A DNA stretch of 20,645 bases from Haplomitrium mnioides (lineage: Eukaryota; Marchantiophyta; Haplomitriopsida; Calobryales), in contig JBNGIS010016502.1 of the NCBI GenBank assembly GCA_049999725.1, positions 1-20,645 on the forward strand, written 5' to 3'. Of this stretch, positions 8,695 to 18,437 are shown piece by piece. The notes beneath the pieces are model-generated. The model saw only the letters and a list, made by a program, of their open reading frames with translations. It ran no database searches and was not told the DNA's origin. Each line of letters starts with the position of its first letter. Position 1 is the stretch's first letter. Made by a program: the position numbers and the translations under genes.

Positions 8695-11600
8695 GCCACC
8701 AACATTCAATTTGAATTCAAAAATCACAATTTAAAAACAAAGAAAGAAAGCTCTTATTCTGAGTAGCATGTTTGTGGTTCAAAATAGTAGATGTTACACA
8801 TGTTATATGCTACTAACATTCAATTTGATGTTATTTATCACACATGTAGTGGATGGAATATCTGTTGTCTTAATGTTTTGGGGCTCAACAATGCCACCAA
8901 CATTTAATTTGATGGCATGTATCATACAAGTGATGGATAGAACGTATGTTGTCTAAACGTTTGTAGAGCTCAACAATGCAACCAACGTTAAATTTGACAA
9001 CACGTATCACGTATATGCTAAGTGGAATGTATGTCGTCTTAATGCTTTTGGGTTTCAACATTGTGACCAATGTTCAATATGACAAGATGTATCACATGTG
9101 TGATTGGCGAAATGTATGTTGTTTTAATATTTTTAGGTTCAACAATGTGACCAACGTTCAATTTGACGTCACGTATCACACAAATGATAGGTTGAATGTA
9201 TGTTGTATTAATGTTTTTAAGGTTCAACAATGCCACAAATGTTCAATTTGATAGCATGTATCACACATATGATGGGTAGAATGTATGTTGTATTGATATT
9301 TTTTGGGCTCAATAATACCACCAACATTCAATTTGATAGCACATATCATATATGTGATTAGTGAAATGTATGTTGTCTTAATATTTTTGAGGCTCAATAA
9401 TGCAACCAATGTTCAATTTCACAACATATATCGCAAATATAATAAGTGGGATGCATTATGTCTTAATTTTTTTAGGTTTCAACAATGCTATCACGTTCAA
9501 TTTGCTAGCATGTATCACACATGTAATGGGTGGGCCACGAATGTTTGTTGTGTTAATATATGTTGTCTTAATGGTATTGGGGTTGAACAATGTGGCCAAG
9601 CACAAGTTTCACAGCATGTGTTATGCATGTTATAGATAGAATGTATGTTGTCTGAATGTTTTTAGGTTTCAACAATGCCACCAACATTCAACTTGATAGC
9701 ATGTATCACATTTGTGATAAGTGGAATACATATATTCTTAATGTTTTTGGGGTTCAATAATGCCACCAATGTTCAATTTGACAACACGTATCACACATTT
9801 GATCAATATCATGTATGTTGTCTTAAACTTTTGGGATTGAACAATGCTACCAATGTTCAATTTCACAACACTTGTCATACTTTTGATAGGTGGAATGTAT
9901 GTATTCTTAATGTTTTTGGAGTTCAAAAATACGTCCAACATTCAATTTGACTGCACGTGTCATACATGTGATGGGTGGAATGTATGTTGTATTAATTTTT
10001 TTGGGTTTGTACAATGCTACCAATGTTCAATTTGACAACACTTATCACATATATGATAGGTGGAATGTGTGTTGTCTTAATGTTTTTAAGATTCAACAAT
10101 GCCACCAATGTTCAATTTGACACCCATTATCACACATGTGATAAATGAAATATATGTTGTCTTAATGTTTTTGGTTTCAACAATGCTATCAATGTTCCAC
10201 TTTTACAACACGTGTTATATAAATGATGGATGGAATTTATGTCGTTCGAATGTTTTTGGGTTTTGATATTGCTACAATGTTCAATTTGACAACACTTATC
10301 ACACATATAATAGGTGGAGTATATGTTGTCTTAATGTTTTTGGGGTTGCACAATACCACCAATGTTCAACTTGACAACACGTATCACATATGATGGGTGG
10401 AATATAAGTTTTCTTTATGTTTTAGGTTTCAACATTGCTACCAATGTTCAATTTGGCAACACTTATCACATGTGTAATGTGTAGAATGTTTGTTGCCTTA
10501 ATGTTTGTAGGGTTCAAAAATGTGACCAATGTTCAATTTGACAACATGTATCATACATCTTATGAGTGGAATGTATGGTTTATTAATGTTTTTGGATTTC
10601 AACAATGTTCCCAACGTTCAATTTGACAGCATATATCATACTTGTTATGGGTGGAATGTATGTTGTGTGAGTGTTTTTGGGTTTCAACAATGCTGCCAAC
10701 ATGCAATTTGACAACACTTATCATACATGTGATGTGGGGAGTATATGTTGTCTTAACATTTTTGGGTTCAACAATACAACCAATGTTAAATTTGACAACA
10801 CTCATAATACATGTGATAGGTGGAATGGATGTTGTGTTAATGTTTTTGACGCTCAACAATGCGACCAACGTTAAATTTGATAACATGTATCACGTATGTG
10901 CTCGATAGAGTGTATGTTATCATAATTTTTTTTTGGATTTCAATAATATGACCAACGTTCAATTTGATGACACGTATCATACATGTGATAGGTGGAATGT
11001 ATGCTGTTTTTATGTTTTTGGGTTTGAAAAATGCCACCAACGTTCAATTTTACAGCACGTATCACATGTGTTATAGGTGGAATTTAGGTCGTCTTAATGT
11101 TTTTGGGTTTCAACAATGCTAGTACATTAATTTGACAACACTTATCAACAATATAATGGACGGAATGTATGTTGTTCTAATGTTTTTGGGTTTAAACAAT
11201 GCTACTACGTTTAATTTGACAACAATTGTCACCTATAGGATGGGTTGAATATTTGTTCTTTTCATGTTTTTGTTGTAAGCAACGCGACTAATATTAAATT
11301 TGACAACACATACCATGTGTATGATAGGTAGAATATATGTTGTCTTAATGTTTTTGGGTTTCAATAATACGACCAACGTTCAATTTGACATCACATATAA
11401 CATATGTGATGGGTGGTATGCACATTTTTTTAATGTTTTGGGTTTCAACAATACCACCAACGTTCAATTTGACAACACTTGTTACACATACGATGGGTAG
11501 AATATCTATTGTTTTAATGTTTTTGGGTCTCAACAATACCACCAACATTCAATTTGACAACACGTGTCATGCATGTGATAGGTGGAATGTAAATGGGTGA

Positions 11601-12995
11601 AATGTATGTTTTCTTAATGCTTTTTAGGTTCAACAATGTGACCAATATTCAATTAAAAAACATGTATTGTACATGTGATGTGTGGAATGTATGTTGCATA
11701 AATGTTTTTGGGCTTCAACTTTGTTGCAACCATTTGATTTGAGAGCACATTTCACACATGTGATGAGTGGAATGTATGTTGCATAAATGTTTTTGGGCTT
11801 CAACTTTGTTGCAACCATTTGATTTGAGAGCACATTTCACACATGTCATCGATGAGTGGAAAGTATATTGTTTTAGTATTTTTATGGTTCAACAATGCAG
11901 CCAACGCTCAATTTGACAGCATATATCATACATGTGATGGATTGCCACATATGTTGGTTTGATGTTTTCAGTTTCAACAATACTACCAACATTCATTTTG
12001 AGAATACTTATCACATATATGATGGGTGTATTATAATGGGTGGAATACATGTTGTATGAATGTTTTTAGGTTTCAACAATGCTACGAACGTTAAATTTGA
12101 CAACACTTATAACATATGTATGTTGTCTTAATGTTTTTGAGGTTCAACAATGCGACTAATGTTCAATTTAAAAGCATGCATCATATATTTGATAGGTGAA
12201 ATGTATGTTGTATCAATGTTATTGAGTTTCAATAATGTTACAACCGTTCAATTTGACAACACTTGTCATATATATTATGGGAAGAATGCATGTTGTCTTT
12301 ATATTTTTATGGTTCAACAATCCTACCAACGTTCAATTTGACAACACGTATGGTACATATGATGGGTGGAATATATGATGCCTTAATGTTTTGGGTTCAA
12401 ACAATGCTACCAATGTTCAATTTGACATCATTTATCACATATGTGATGGGTAGAATGTATGTTGTCTTAATGTTCTTAGGGTTCAACAATGCGATCAACA
12501 TTCAATCTGATAACATGTATCATACATGTAATGGGTGGAATGCATGTTGTAGTAATGTTTTTTGGGTTTCAACAATGTTACCACCGTTCAATTTGACACC
12601 ACATATCATACATCTGATGGGTAAAATGTATGTTTTGTGAATTTTTTTGAGTTTCAACAATTTTAACAATGATCAGTTTGAGAGCACTTATCACACATGT
12701 GATGGGTGAAATGTATATTGTCTTAACATATTTTAGGTTGAAAAATATGACTTATGTTAAACTTGACAATAGATATCACGTAGCTAGTGGGTGGATTGTA
12801 TGTTGTCTCAATGTTTTTGGGGTTCAATAATGTGACTAATGTTGAATTTGACAACACGTATCACATATATGTTGTTTTAATGTTTTTCGGTTTCAACAAT
12901 GCGACCAACATTCGATTTGACATCGCGTGTCACACATGTAGCACGAGAAATATATGTTGTCAACATATATTGGATTTCAACAATGCCACAATGTA
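8695..12995. repeat. Satellite array, ~85-bp monomer, about 50 copies
   Basis: The block CAACAATG-CCACCAAYGTTCAATTTGA recurs every 84-86 bp (for example at 8885, 8971, 9056, 9140 and 9225) across 4.3 kb. The rest of the monomer reads CAACACGTATCA, CACATGTGATGGGTGGA, ATGTATGTTGTCTTAATG, TTTTTGGGTT. Its centre is an approximate dyad, TATCACATGTGATA. Monomers differ by scattered substitutions and 1-3-bp indels; the first one or two are truncated or diverged and the last breaks off near 12995. Because 85 is not a multiple of three, frames shift each monomer, and the many 60-110-codon ORFs on both strands here are artefacts. A few places (around 9540-9600 and 12000-12120) hold short insertions or monomer deletions. 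Confidence 0.92.
11682..11848. repeat. Recently duplicated variant monomer inside the satellite
   Basis: Two adjacent monomers, 11682-11766 and 11767-11848, are identical over about 80 bp. They share variants found nowhere else in the array (TTGCATAAATG, CTTTGTTGCAACC, TTTGAGAGCACATTTCAC). Their neighbours differ from each other at many sites, so this pair looks like a recent local duplication. Confidence 0.75.
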
Positions 12996-13461
12996 TGTAA
13001 AAGAACTCAAAGACCAACTTCCAAATGAGCAACAATTCTAAGGTAACTCTTTTAGAGGCATGCAACTCAAGGCCAATAAGCAAACAAAAGCCAAGTTTGT
13101 AATCCAAAGCCAAGCAACCAAAGAGCCAAATTGAATTGAGAGGAACTCTATAATGAGGAGTGGGCTATGTTGCCTTTCTATTTATACAAGAGAAGAAGGT
13201 GTTATTCCCCTTCTTTTACGTGATTACAAGTCACTTCCAATTTAAGCCCTAACTTTTAGGATTGAAGTGAGATAAGATTACTTGCCTTCAAAGTTACTTT
13301 TGGGAAAGTAGAAAAAGATAGCATTTTTCCACTTCACTTAAAGTAACTTCAAAAGCAAGGAACATTAAAATAATTTCAACTTTAAAAGTGACTATCTGCT
13401 ACTTTCTTTTTTCCTCTCTATTTTCTTATAAATAGCACAACATTATGCTCGTACAATTACA
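12996..13461 (-). repeat. 3' LTR of antisense chromovirus (element C)
   Basis: Read on the minus strand this 466-bp segment starts TGTAATTGTACG at 13461, directly after a purine-rich tract (AGAAAGCGAAAATA) that follows the pol stop, and ends CTTTTACA at 12996, giving TG...CA ends. A TATAAATAG box lies at 13186-13178, about 275 bp from the start, a sensible U3/R boundary. A strong imperfect hairpin (13281-13316 with 13324-13359) lies in U3. The LTR abuts the last satellite monomer. The left boundary is uncertain by a few bases (12992 is also possible). Confidence 0.55.
13281..13359. repeat. Imperfect inverted repeat (hairpin) in the antisense LTR
   Basis: CTTGCCTTCAAAGTTACTTT onward (13281-13316) is nearly the reverse complement of 13324-13359 (ending AAGTAACTTCAAAAGCAAG), with a 7-nt loop. 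It lies within the inferred U3 of element C. Confidence 0.6.
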
Positions 13462-13473
13462 TATTTTCGCTTT

Positions 13474-13860
13474 CTAATCAATGACGCCCTTGTTATTGCC
13501 ACAACTCTCAAATAATTAAATAGCCTCTTGAGCATTCTCAAGGTTTGAATAAGGTTCTTATGTAGTATCATGAAGCAGATATCCTAATCATAAAATCTTG
13601 TATTGAACTTGTGGATGTCATCCTTGCTCTAGAACTCTTTTTGCTAAAATGCGGTCCACTGTATATTCTTCATAATCATCAAGAACAATAGCCAGAGGAG
13701 GAATTGAATATGATTTGGAAAAGAAGATAGACTAGAAACAAAAGACTTAAGTTTAGAGTTATGAAATACAAGATGAATCTTCATATGAAGAGAAAGATCA
13801 AGTTCATAAGAAAGAAGAGCAATAACTTGAGAAATAGAGAAATGGCCAATCCAAGCTAGA
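13474..13860 (-). pseudogene. Antisense chromovirus pol end: integrase C-terminus and chromodomain (element C)
   Basis: Translated from 13860 downwards, one frame gives WIGHFSISQVIALLSYEL then SLHMKIHLVFHNSKLKSF. This is the GPY/F-type integrase C-terminal module and lines up with IGPFAITARIGKVAYQL and MKIHPVFHISLLHAF of element B in this same window. A shift near 13710 leads to a chromodomain frame: DDYEEYTVDRILAKRVLEQG, stop, HPQVQYKIL, stop, LGYLLHDTT, stop, EPYSNLENAQEAI, ending at a TAG at 13476-13474. The stops fall where Arg or Trp codons are expected. The fragment is cut at 13861 by the LTR of element A, so the rest of its pol should lie beyond the right end of the window. Confidence 0.75.
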
Positions 13861-14310
13861 TGTAGCGTCACTAACTTTAGTAAGCAACAACTAAAAATAG
13901 ACGCAATTAGATTTAGAAAGCTATTACTAAGTTAGAGTGTCAAAAAGCGAGTGCTATTATAGAGAGAGTGACACGTGGCAAGCGGAGGATTAAAGCAAAT
14001 AGAAGGTTCAAAGATAAGAACACGTGGCAAAAGAAGAACTAAAGAAAAATAGAAGGTTCTAAAGATAAGGACACGTGGCAGAAGGAGAATAAAAGTAAAG
14101 GGTGGTCCAATTAGAGGAGGATAGAAAAAGAACCAATGGGGTTTTGCCATCTATGTAAGCAAAGTGCTTTTCACTTAGCATATAAAGAAGGTAGAGTGCC
14201 TTGTTGGGCATCTCTTACCTTGTAGGTTCTTGAAGTTCTTTATGTGCTACTCTTATATGTGTTGTGCTTGTGCTAATTTTTGGTGTACAATGTATGTGTG
14301 TAGTGCTACA
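13861..14310 (+). repeat. 5' LTR of element A (450 bp)
   Basis: It starts TGTAGCGTCACTAACTTTAG and ends GTAGTGCTACA, matching the two LTRs of element B along most of its length, though more diverged and about 115 bp shorter. It carries three ACACGTGGCA motifs (13971, 14020, 14071) spaced 49-51 bp apart, a TATAAAG box at 14181 and TG...CA ends. It is inserted into the integrase region of the antisense element C. The 5 bases before it are CTAGA; the matching target duplication would be outside the window. Confidence 0.85.
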
Positions 14311-14804
14311 ATGCTATCAGAGCTTGGTCTTCTCTAAAAAAGTATGGATTACCCCTCTTTAGAGAAGCACTAAAGACCTCTTTGAGTAGTGGAATCTCCA
14401 CTTTGCATGAACTCCAAGAGAGTCAAACTTTGAAGTTTTCATGAATAAAAGATAGCTGATATCCCATTCTTTATAAATGAAGATAAGAAGTTTGACTTGA
14501 TGTTATGATAGCTAATGGATAGAGGAGCATTTCTACCTCTTAGAATTCTGCTATTGAATCCCTTTAATATTTGTGTATTGAACATTGACAAACATTTCTT
14601 TTCTCAATTTTTAGTGTATAATTTTGGAGATGATTTTATGGTTTTTGTAATGGAATCAAGAGAGGATGTTATCTTACCTGTAGTAAACAATGGTGTTATG
14701 TGGGCATGTTTTATTTATGTTTTGTGGTAGTTAGAAAATAGATTTGAACCAAGCTCCTCTAGATTAGTTGAACTCCAAGTGCCATATTTCTATTCGAGTA
14801 ATGT
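14311..14804 (+). mobile_element. Element A primer site, leader and a deleted gag remnant
   Basis: TGCTATCAGAGCTTGG at 14312 is the primer-binding site with one mismatch to the usual TGGTATCAGAGC. The sequence then follows the leader of element B closely to about 14713, including a 71-codon ORF (14515-14730). After that, similarity jumps: 14714-14804 resembles the gag of element B near 16285 (TTTTGTGG then a gag-like LENRFEPSS next to FKRRFAPKF). This implies an internal deletion of about 0.5 kb. Element B's LTR begins at 14805, so B seems to sit inside A's gag. The gag assignment of the last 90 bp is tentative. Confidence 0.55.
14515..14730 (+). CDS. Leader ORF of element A
   Basis: A 71-codon ORF starts MDRGAFLPLR between the primer site and the lost gag start. 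It is hydrophobic and aromatic-rich (QFLVYNFGDDFMVFVMES) and has no domain I recognise. The start is fixed by upstream in-frame stops (TGA TAG at 14506-14511), and the TAG is also present in element B's copy. It matches the element B leader ORF over about 66 residues, with many third-position differences. The last few residues derive from the deletion junction. It could be a former small protein, or a regulatory upstream ORF. Chance is possible. Confidence 0.35.
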   Translation: MDRGAFLPLRILLLNPFNICVLNIDKHFFSQFLVYNFGDDFMVFVMESREDVILPVVNNGVMWACFIYVLW

Positions 14805-15371
14805 TGTAACGGTCACTAATTTTAGTAAGCCATAGCTAAAAATAATGTCAACTATGTCTGGAAAGCTATTACTAAGTTAGAGTAGCAAAAATCAATTGCT
14901 ATTATAGAGAGATGGACACGTGACACGAGGAGAGAAAGTCAACGAATTAAAGTGAAAGAGGGAGTCTAGATAGACTACTTTAGAAGAGGATGAGGACACG
15001 TGGCAAGTGGAGAATTAAAGTAAAGAGAAGGTTCTAAAGATAAAGACACGTGGCAAAAGGAGAACTAGAGAGATGGAAGGTTCTAAGGATAAGGACATGT
15101 GGCAGAAGGAGAACAAAAGTAAAGGGTGGTCCAATTAGAGTGAGAGAGAAAAGAGGGGTCCAATTAGAAGAGAATAGAAAAGGAACCAATGGGGTTCTTC
15201 CACATATGTAGGCAAAGTGCTTTCTCTCAAGTATATTAAGAAGGGAGAGTGCTTTGTTTGGCATCTCTTACCTTGTGAGTTCTTGAAGTTCTTGTATGCT
15301 TCTCTTATCCTAACTTGTATGTGTTGTACTTGTGCTAACTTGTGTGTGTAATGTGGATGTGTAGTGTTACA
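14805..15371 (+). repeat. 5' LTR of element B (567 bp)
   Basis: It begins TGTAACGGTCACTAAT and ends GTAGTGTTACA immediately before the primer-binding site. The first ~350 bp match the 3' LTR at 20294 with roughly 5% differences, mostly transitions, so the pair belongs to one old insertion. U3 has ~50-bp direct repeats, each opening with ACACGTGGCA or a one-base variant (14916, 14996, 15046, 15095). A TATA-like GTATATTAAG lies at 15231-15240. Open frames on the minus strand inside it are incidental. Confidence 0.93.
14916..15104 (+). promoter_or_regulatory. Tandem G-box/ABRE-like repeats in LTR U3
   Basis: ACACGTGGCA is the G-box with the ABRE core (ACGTGGC), known in plants to bind bZIP factors of the abscisic-acid and stress response. 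Here it occurs perfectly at 14996 and 15046, with one or two changes at 14916 (ACACGTGACA) and 15095 (ACATGTGGCA). The 3' LTR has it at 20487 and 20537, with variants at 20407 and 20586; element A has three perfect copies. The motif lies upstream of the TATA box and repeats with a ~50-bp unit. Regulation by stress is inferred. Confidence 0.6.
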
Positions 15372-15372
15372 A

Positions 15373-15388
15373 TGGTATCAGAGCTTGG
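15373..15388 (+). other. Primer-binding site, initiator-Met tRNA type
   Basis: TGGTATCAGAGCTTGG lies one base after the LTR end. TGGTATCAGAGC is the classical plant primer-binding site complementary to the 3' end of initiator methionine tRNA, where minus-strand synthesis starts. Confidence 0.9.
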
Positions 15389-15574
15389 TCTTCTCTAAAG
15401 AGTGTGGATTACCCTTCTTTGGAGAAGTACTTGAGACCCTTTTGAGTTGTGAAATCTCCACTTTGCATTGACTCCATGAGAGTTAAACTATCAAGTTTTC
15501 ATGAATAAAAGATAGTGGATATCCCATCTTTTGTACATGAAGATAAGAAGTTTGACTTGATGCTATGGTAGCCA

Positions 15575-15799
15575 ATGGATAGAGGAGCATTCGTACCTCT
15601 TAGAATTCCTCTATTAAATCCTTTTAACATTCGTGTGTTTAATATTAACAAACATTTCTTTCGTCAATTTCTAGTGTATAACTTTGGTGATGACTTTATG
15701 GTTTTTGTGATGGAATCAAGAGAAACTGTCATCTTACTTATGGTAAACTATGGTGTTACATGGGAATGTTCTGAGAGAGGTTCTGTAATGCTATATTGA
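15575..15799 (+). CDS. Leader ORF of element B upstream of gag
   Basis: A 74-codon ORF starts MDRGAFVPLR, 99 bp before gag and in the leader. Like the copy in element A it is rich in aromatic and hydrophobic residues (NKHFFRQFLVYNFGDD) and has no cysteine-rich or catalytic motif I can name. The preceding in-frame TAG is shared with element A's copy. Of the codon differences between the two copies roughly half are synonymous (for example AAT/AAC, GAT/GAC, GTA/GTG, GGA/GGT), more than expected without constraint. It may encode a small accessory protein or act as a regulatory upstream ORF; unproven. Confidence 0.4.
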   Translation: MDRGAFVPLRIPLLNPFNIRVFNINKHFFRQFLVYNFGDDFMVFVMESRETVILLMVNYGVTWECSERGSVMLY

Positions 15800-15897
15800 C
15801 ATCTCCTAAACCTTTTATTTTACCTATTCTTTACAATTGAAATGTGTATATTTGTGTTTGCATAAATTTTAGAGGATTAAAACTGTGACAGAACAAC

Positions 15898-16869
15898 ATG
15901 GATGCTAACTCCAGCAGTCTTGAAGAAGGTGTATGGATGATGGCAAAGTTGGAAGAGCTTCAACCAGCTCTTATAACAAGCCAACAACAAACAAACATGT
16001 TGATGGCAGAAATGGTGAAAATGCGACTACAACAAGAAAGTGGAGAAGGAAGTCGGGAGACGTTACTTCAAAAAATGAGTAAGTCGTGCAAAGTAGAGCC
16101 CTATAGAGGAAGTTTCACAGTTGGAATCGTAGAAGGATGGGTTTATCGAATGGAGGTTCACATGTCATATTATCCAAATACATCGGATTTGGCCAAAGAA
16201 AGGATTGTTTGCAAGATCATTCTTAATAGAGTATGCATCAATATGGCTACAAGGTTGGGAGCGACAAAAAAATACACAAGGAGAACAACTTTTGTGGAGC
16301 AATTTAAAAGAAGGTTTGCTCCAAAATTTCAAAGTGGTGGATTCTATATTGACTGCAAGAACGAAGCTTTGAGAGTTGGAGCAGCAAGGAAGTGTTGCAA
16401 GATACATTGAGGAATTTCGAAGCTTTCAAGTTCAAATCAAAGATATGAGTCCAGCGGAGGCCCTTGACAAATTTTTGCAAGGATAAAGAGAAAGATTAGA
16501 GGAGAGGTTATGATGCGCAACCGAAAAGACGTAAATGAAGCCATTTCATTTTCTCAACGAATTGAAAGGACACTAGGAATTGTGCAAACTGGAGGAAACT
16601 ATGGCCCCATGCCTATGGAGTTGGGGAATATAAGAAGAAGAGAACTTCATCGCCCAAATCACCAACAAAAGGGACCACAACACACTAATGAAAGGAGGAT
16701 GGATGATCGACAAGAAACTCGAACATGCTACAATTGTGGTCGGGTAGGACATATTGCACCAAATTGTAGAGCAGTGCGGCGCAATCAAGGGCGAGTATTT
16801 CGGCGGTCTTTCCATAATGTCAACAATGAAGAGGATGAAGAAGGTCAAGAAAACGATATGCGCCAGTAA
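15898..16869 (+). pseudogene. gag: gag (capsid and nucleocapsid) of element B
   Basis: Gag forms the virus-like particle and binds element RNA. The start MDANSSSLEEG is followed by a coiled-coil-like helix, then the retrotransposon gag region (VEPYRGSFTVGIVEGWVYRM, VEQFKRRFAPKF). The frame is lost near 16370 and continues in another (SVARYIEEFRSFQ, then a TAA at 16484-16486 where LQG is followed by RERLEE). It shifts again just before 16510, where MMRNRKDVNEAISFSQRIE resumes. A perfect zinc knuckle CX2CX4HX4C (CYNCGRVGHIAPNC) lies at 16726-16767. The end at 16869 overlaps the pol frame, which is -1 relative to gag. Two frameshifts and a stop make it non-functional. Confidence 0.88.
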
Positions 16870-16955
16870 AAAGACCTCGTGGTTTTGCTGGGATTAAGAA
16901 GAAAGGCGAGGAAAGCATCTATTATATAGAAAAACAGAAAAATGGAAGGTTAATT

Positions 16956-17210
16956 GTGGTTGATGGATGGATGGAAGGATCTGCAATAAGAGTTTTGGTG
17001 GACTTCGGAGCAGAAGAAAATTACTTATCACGAGCGATATTATTGAAGTTGAAGTTACCCCTTGAAAAAGAAGAGCACGAAGTGGTGGAAATGGCAAATG
17101 GCCAAAGAGAATCTATTGAACACTTATCTCAAAGTATAGCTTTATATATGGGTAACTATAAAGAGAAGTTGTAGTAGAAGATCACAACATTGGCAAGATA
17201 TGACTCCATT
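16956..17210 (+). pseudogene. Retropepsin-type protease domain, active site altered
   Basis: This aspartic protease cleaves Gag and Pol. The segment VDGWMEGSAIRVLVDFGAEEN is laid out like the family's pattern with D-[ST]-G-A at the active site, but the second residue is Phe (TTC at 17004-17006), one C to T change from Ser TCC. The downstream hydrophobic ILG of the flap-side motif is visible at SILGMK (about 17205-17220). Stops and indels at 17172-17200 break it. Confidence 0.75.
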
Positions 17211-17576
17211 CTTGGAATGAAGTAGTTACGAAGATATAATCCGCAAGTAGATTGGAGAAAGAAGACACTCACGATGTCTCAATGGAAGATTTGGGGAGAT
17301 CGAGTACGATCTCATTCAAGACACCTTCGTCTATATGTGATTGGAGCAAATGCGATCAAAAAGCAAGATATGGAGTTTTTAGAACTTATACGTGAGCTCA
17401 CTATTGACAAGGAGGACTCAAATCATAACGTTCCACATGAATTTCAAGGTGTTTTGAAGGAGTTTAATGACGTTTTTCCCAATGATTTGCCCAAGGGTTT
17501 GCCTCCAAAATGATGCATTGATCACAAGATTGAGGTCATTCTAGGAAGTACTCCAACGTGCAAAGCACCATATCGC

Positions 17577-18437
17577 TTGCCTCTTCATGAATTGGAGGAA
17601 TGCAAATCTCAGATTATGGAATTGTTGGAAAAAAGATTCATTAAACCAAGCATTTCTCCTTATGGTGCATCAGTACTCTTTTTGAAAAAGAAGGATGGGA
17701 GTATGAGGATGTGCATTGGCTATCGAGCACTTAATCAACAAACGGTGAAAAATAAATATCCATTGCCAAAGATGGATGACTTATTTGATCAACTTCAAGG
17801 AGCAAATTACTTTACAAAATTGGACTTGAGAAGCGGATACAATCAAATCCGAATTGCGGAAGGTGATGTGCAAAAAACAGTATTTCAAAGTCGATACAGG
17901 AATTTTGAATATCTTATTATGCCTTTTGGATTAACCAATGCTTCTGCAACATTTATGGGTCTTATGAATGATTTTTTTTTATTGTATTTGGATAAGTTTT
18001 TTATTGTTGTTTTGGATGATATTCTCATTTACAGCAAGAGTCTTCAAGAGCATCAACAACATCTTTGTACAATATTAAAGGTACTTCGGAACCACAAGCT
18101 ATTTGTGAAGATGTCCAAATGTGAAATTGGAAAGAGGGAGGTTGACTACTTGGGAAACCGTGTAAGTGCATCCAGAATCCAAGTTATGGATGAGAAGGTG
18201 GAGGCATTTCAAAAGTGGGAAGCTCATAGTGATCAAACACAACCAAGGGGGTTCTTGGGGCTATACGGGTTTTATCGGCGATTTGTGAAAGGTTTTGTAC
18301 AAATAGGAGAACCATTAACAAACTTGCTCAAGAAAAGTCACACATGGTCATGGGGAGTTGTAGAAGAGTTGGCATTCCAAGCATTGAAGAAATCACTTCT
18401 TCATGCTCATATTGTTAAATGGTATGATTCTAAATGA
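17577..18437 (+). pseudogene. Reverse transcriptase domain
   Basis: RNA-dependent DNA polymerase of the Ty3 type. Visible in order: KPSISPYGASVLFLKKKDGS (fingers), MCIGYRALNQQTVKNKYPLP, KLDLRSGYNQIRI with the first catalytic Asp, MPFGLTNASATF, the catalytic pair in VVLDDILIYSKS at 18006-18041, and DYLGNRVSASRIQV. The Asp-Asp pair is kept, but the conserved Tyr/Phe two residues before it is Val (18009-18011). The frame is open for 286 codons and ends at a TGA (18435) followed by the RNase H domain in the same frame, so it is a nonsense change inside pol and not a gene end. Confidence 0.9.

Noticed and set aside
8768-13041. Many 60-125-codon ORFs on both strands
   Set aside because: They translate the 85-bp satellite in shifting frames, contain only its repeated peptide patterns and end at monomer-specific stops; no protein is implied.
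13932-15264. Minus-strand ORFs of about 75 codons within the LTRs (13932-14150 and 15034-15264)
   Set aside because: They lie antisense in U3 over the ABRE repeats; their similarity to each other only reflects LTR homology.
16840-16870. Programmed -1 frameshift between gag and pol
   Set aside because: The pol frame is -1 to gag, but no clear slippery heptamer is visible and the element has several accidental frameshifts nearby, so a simple indel is as likely.
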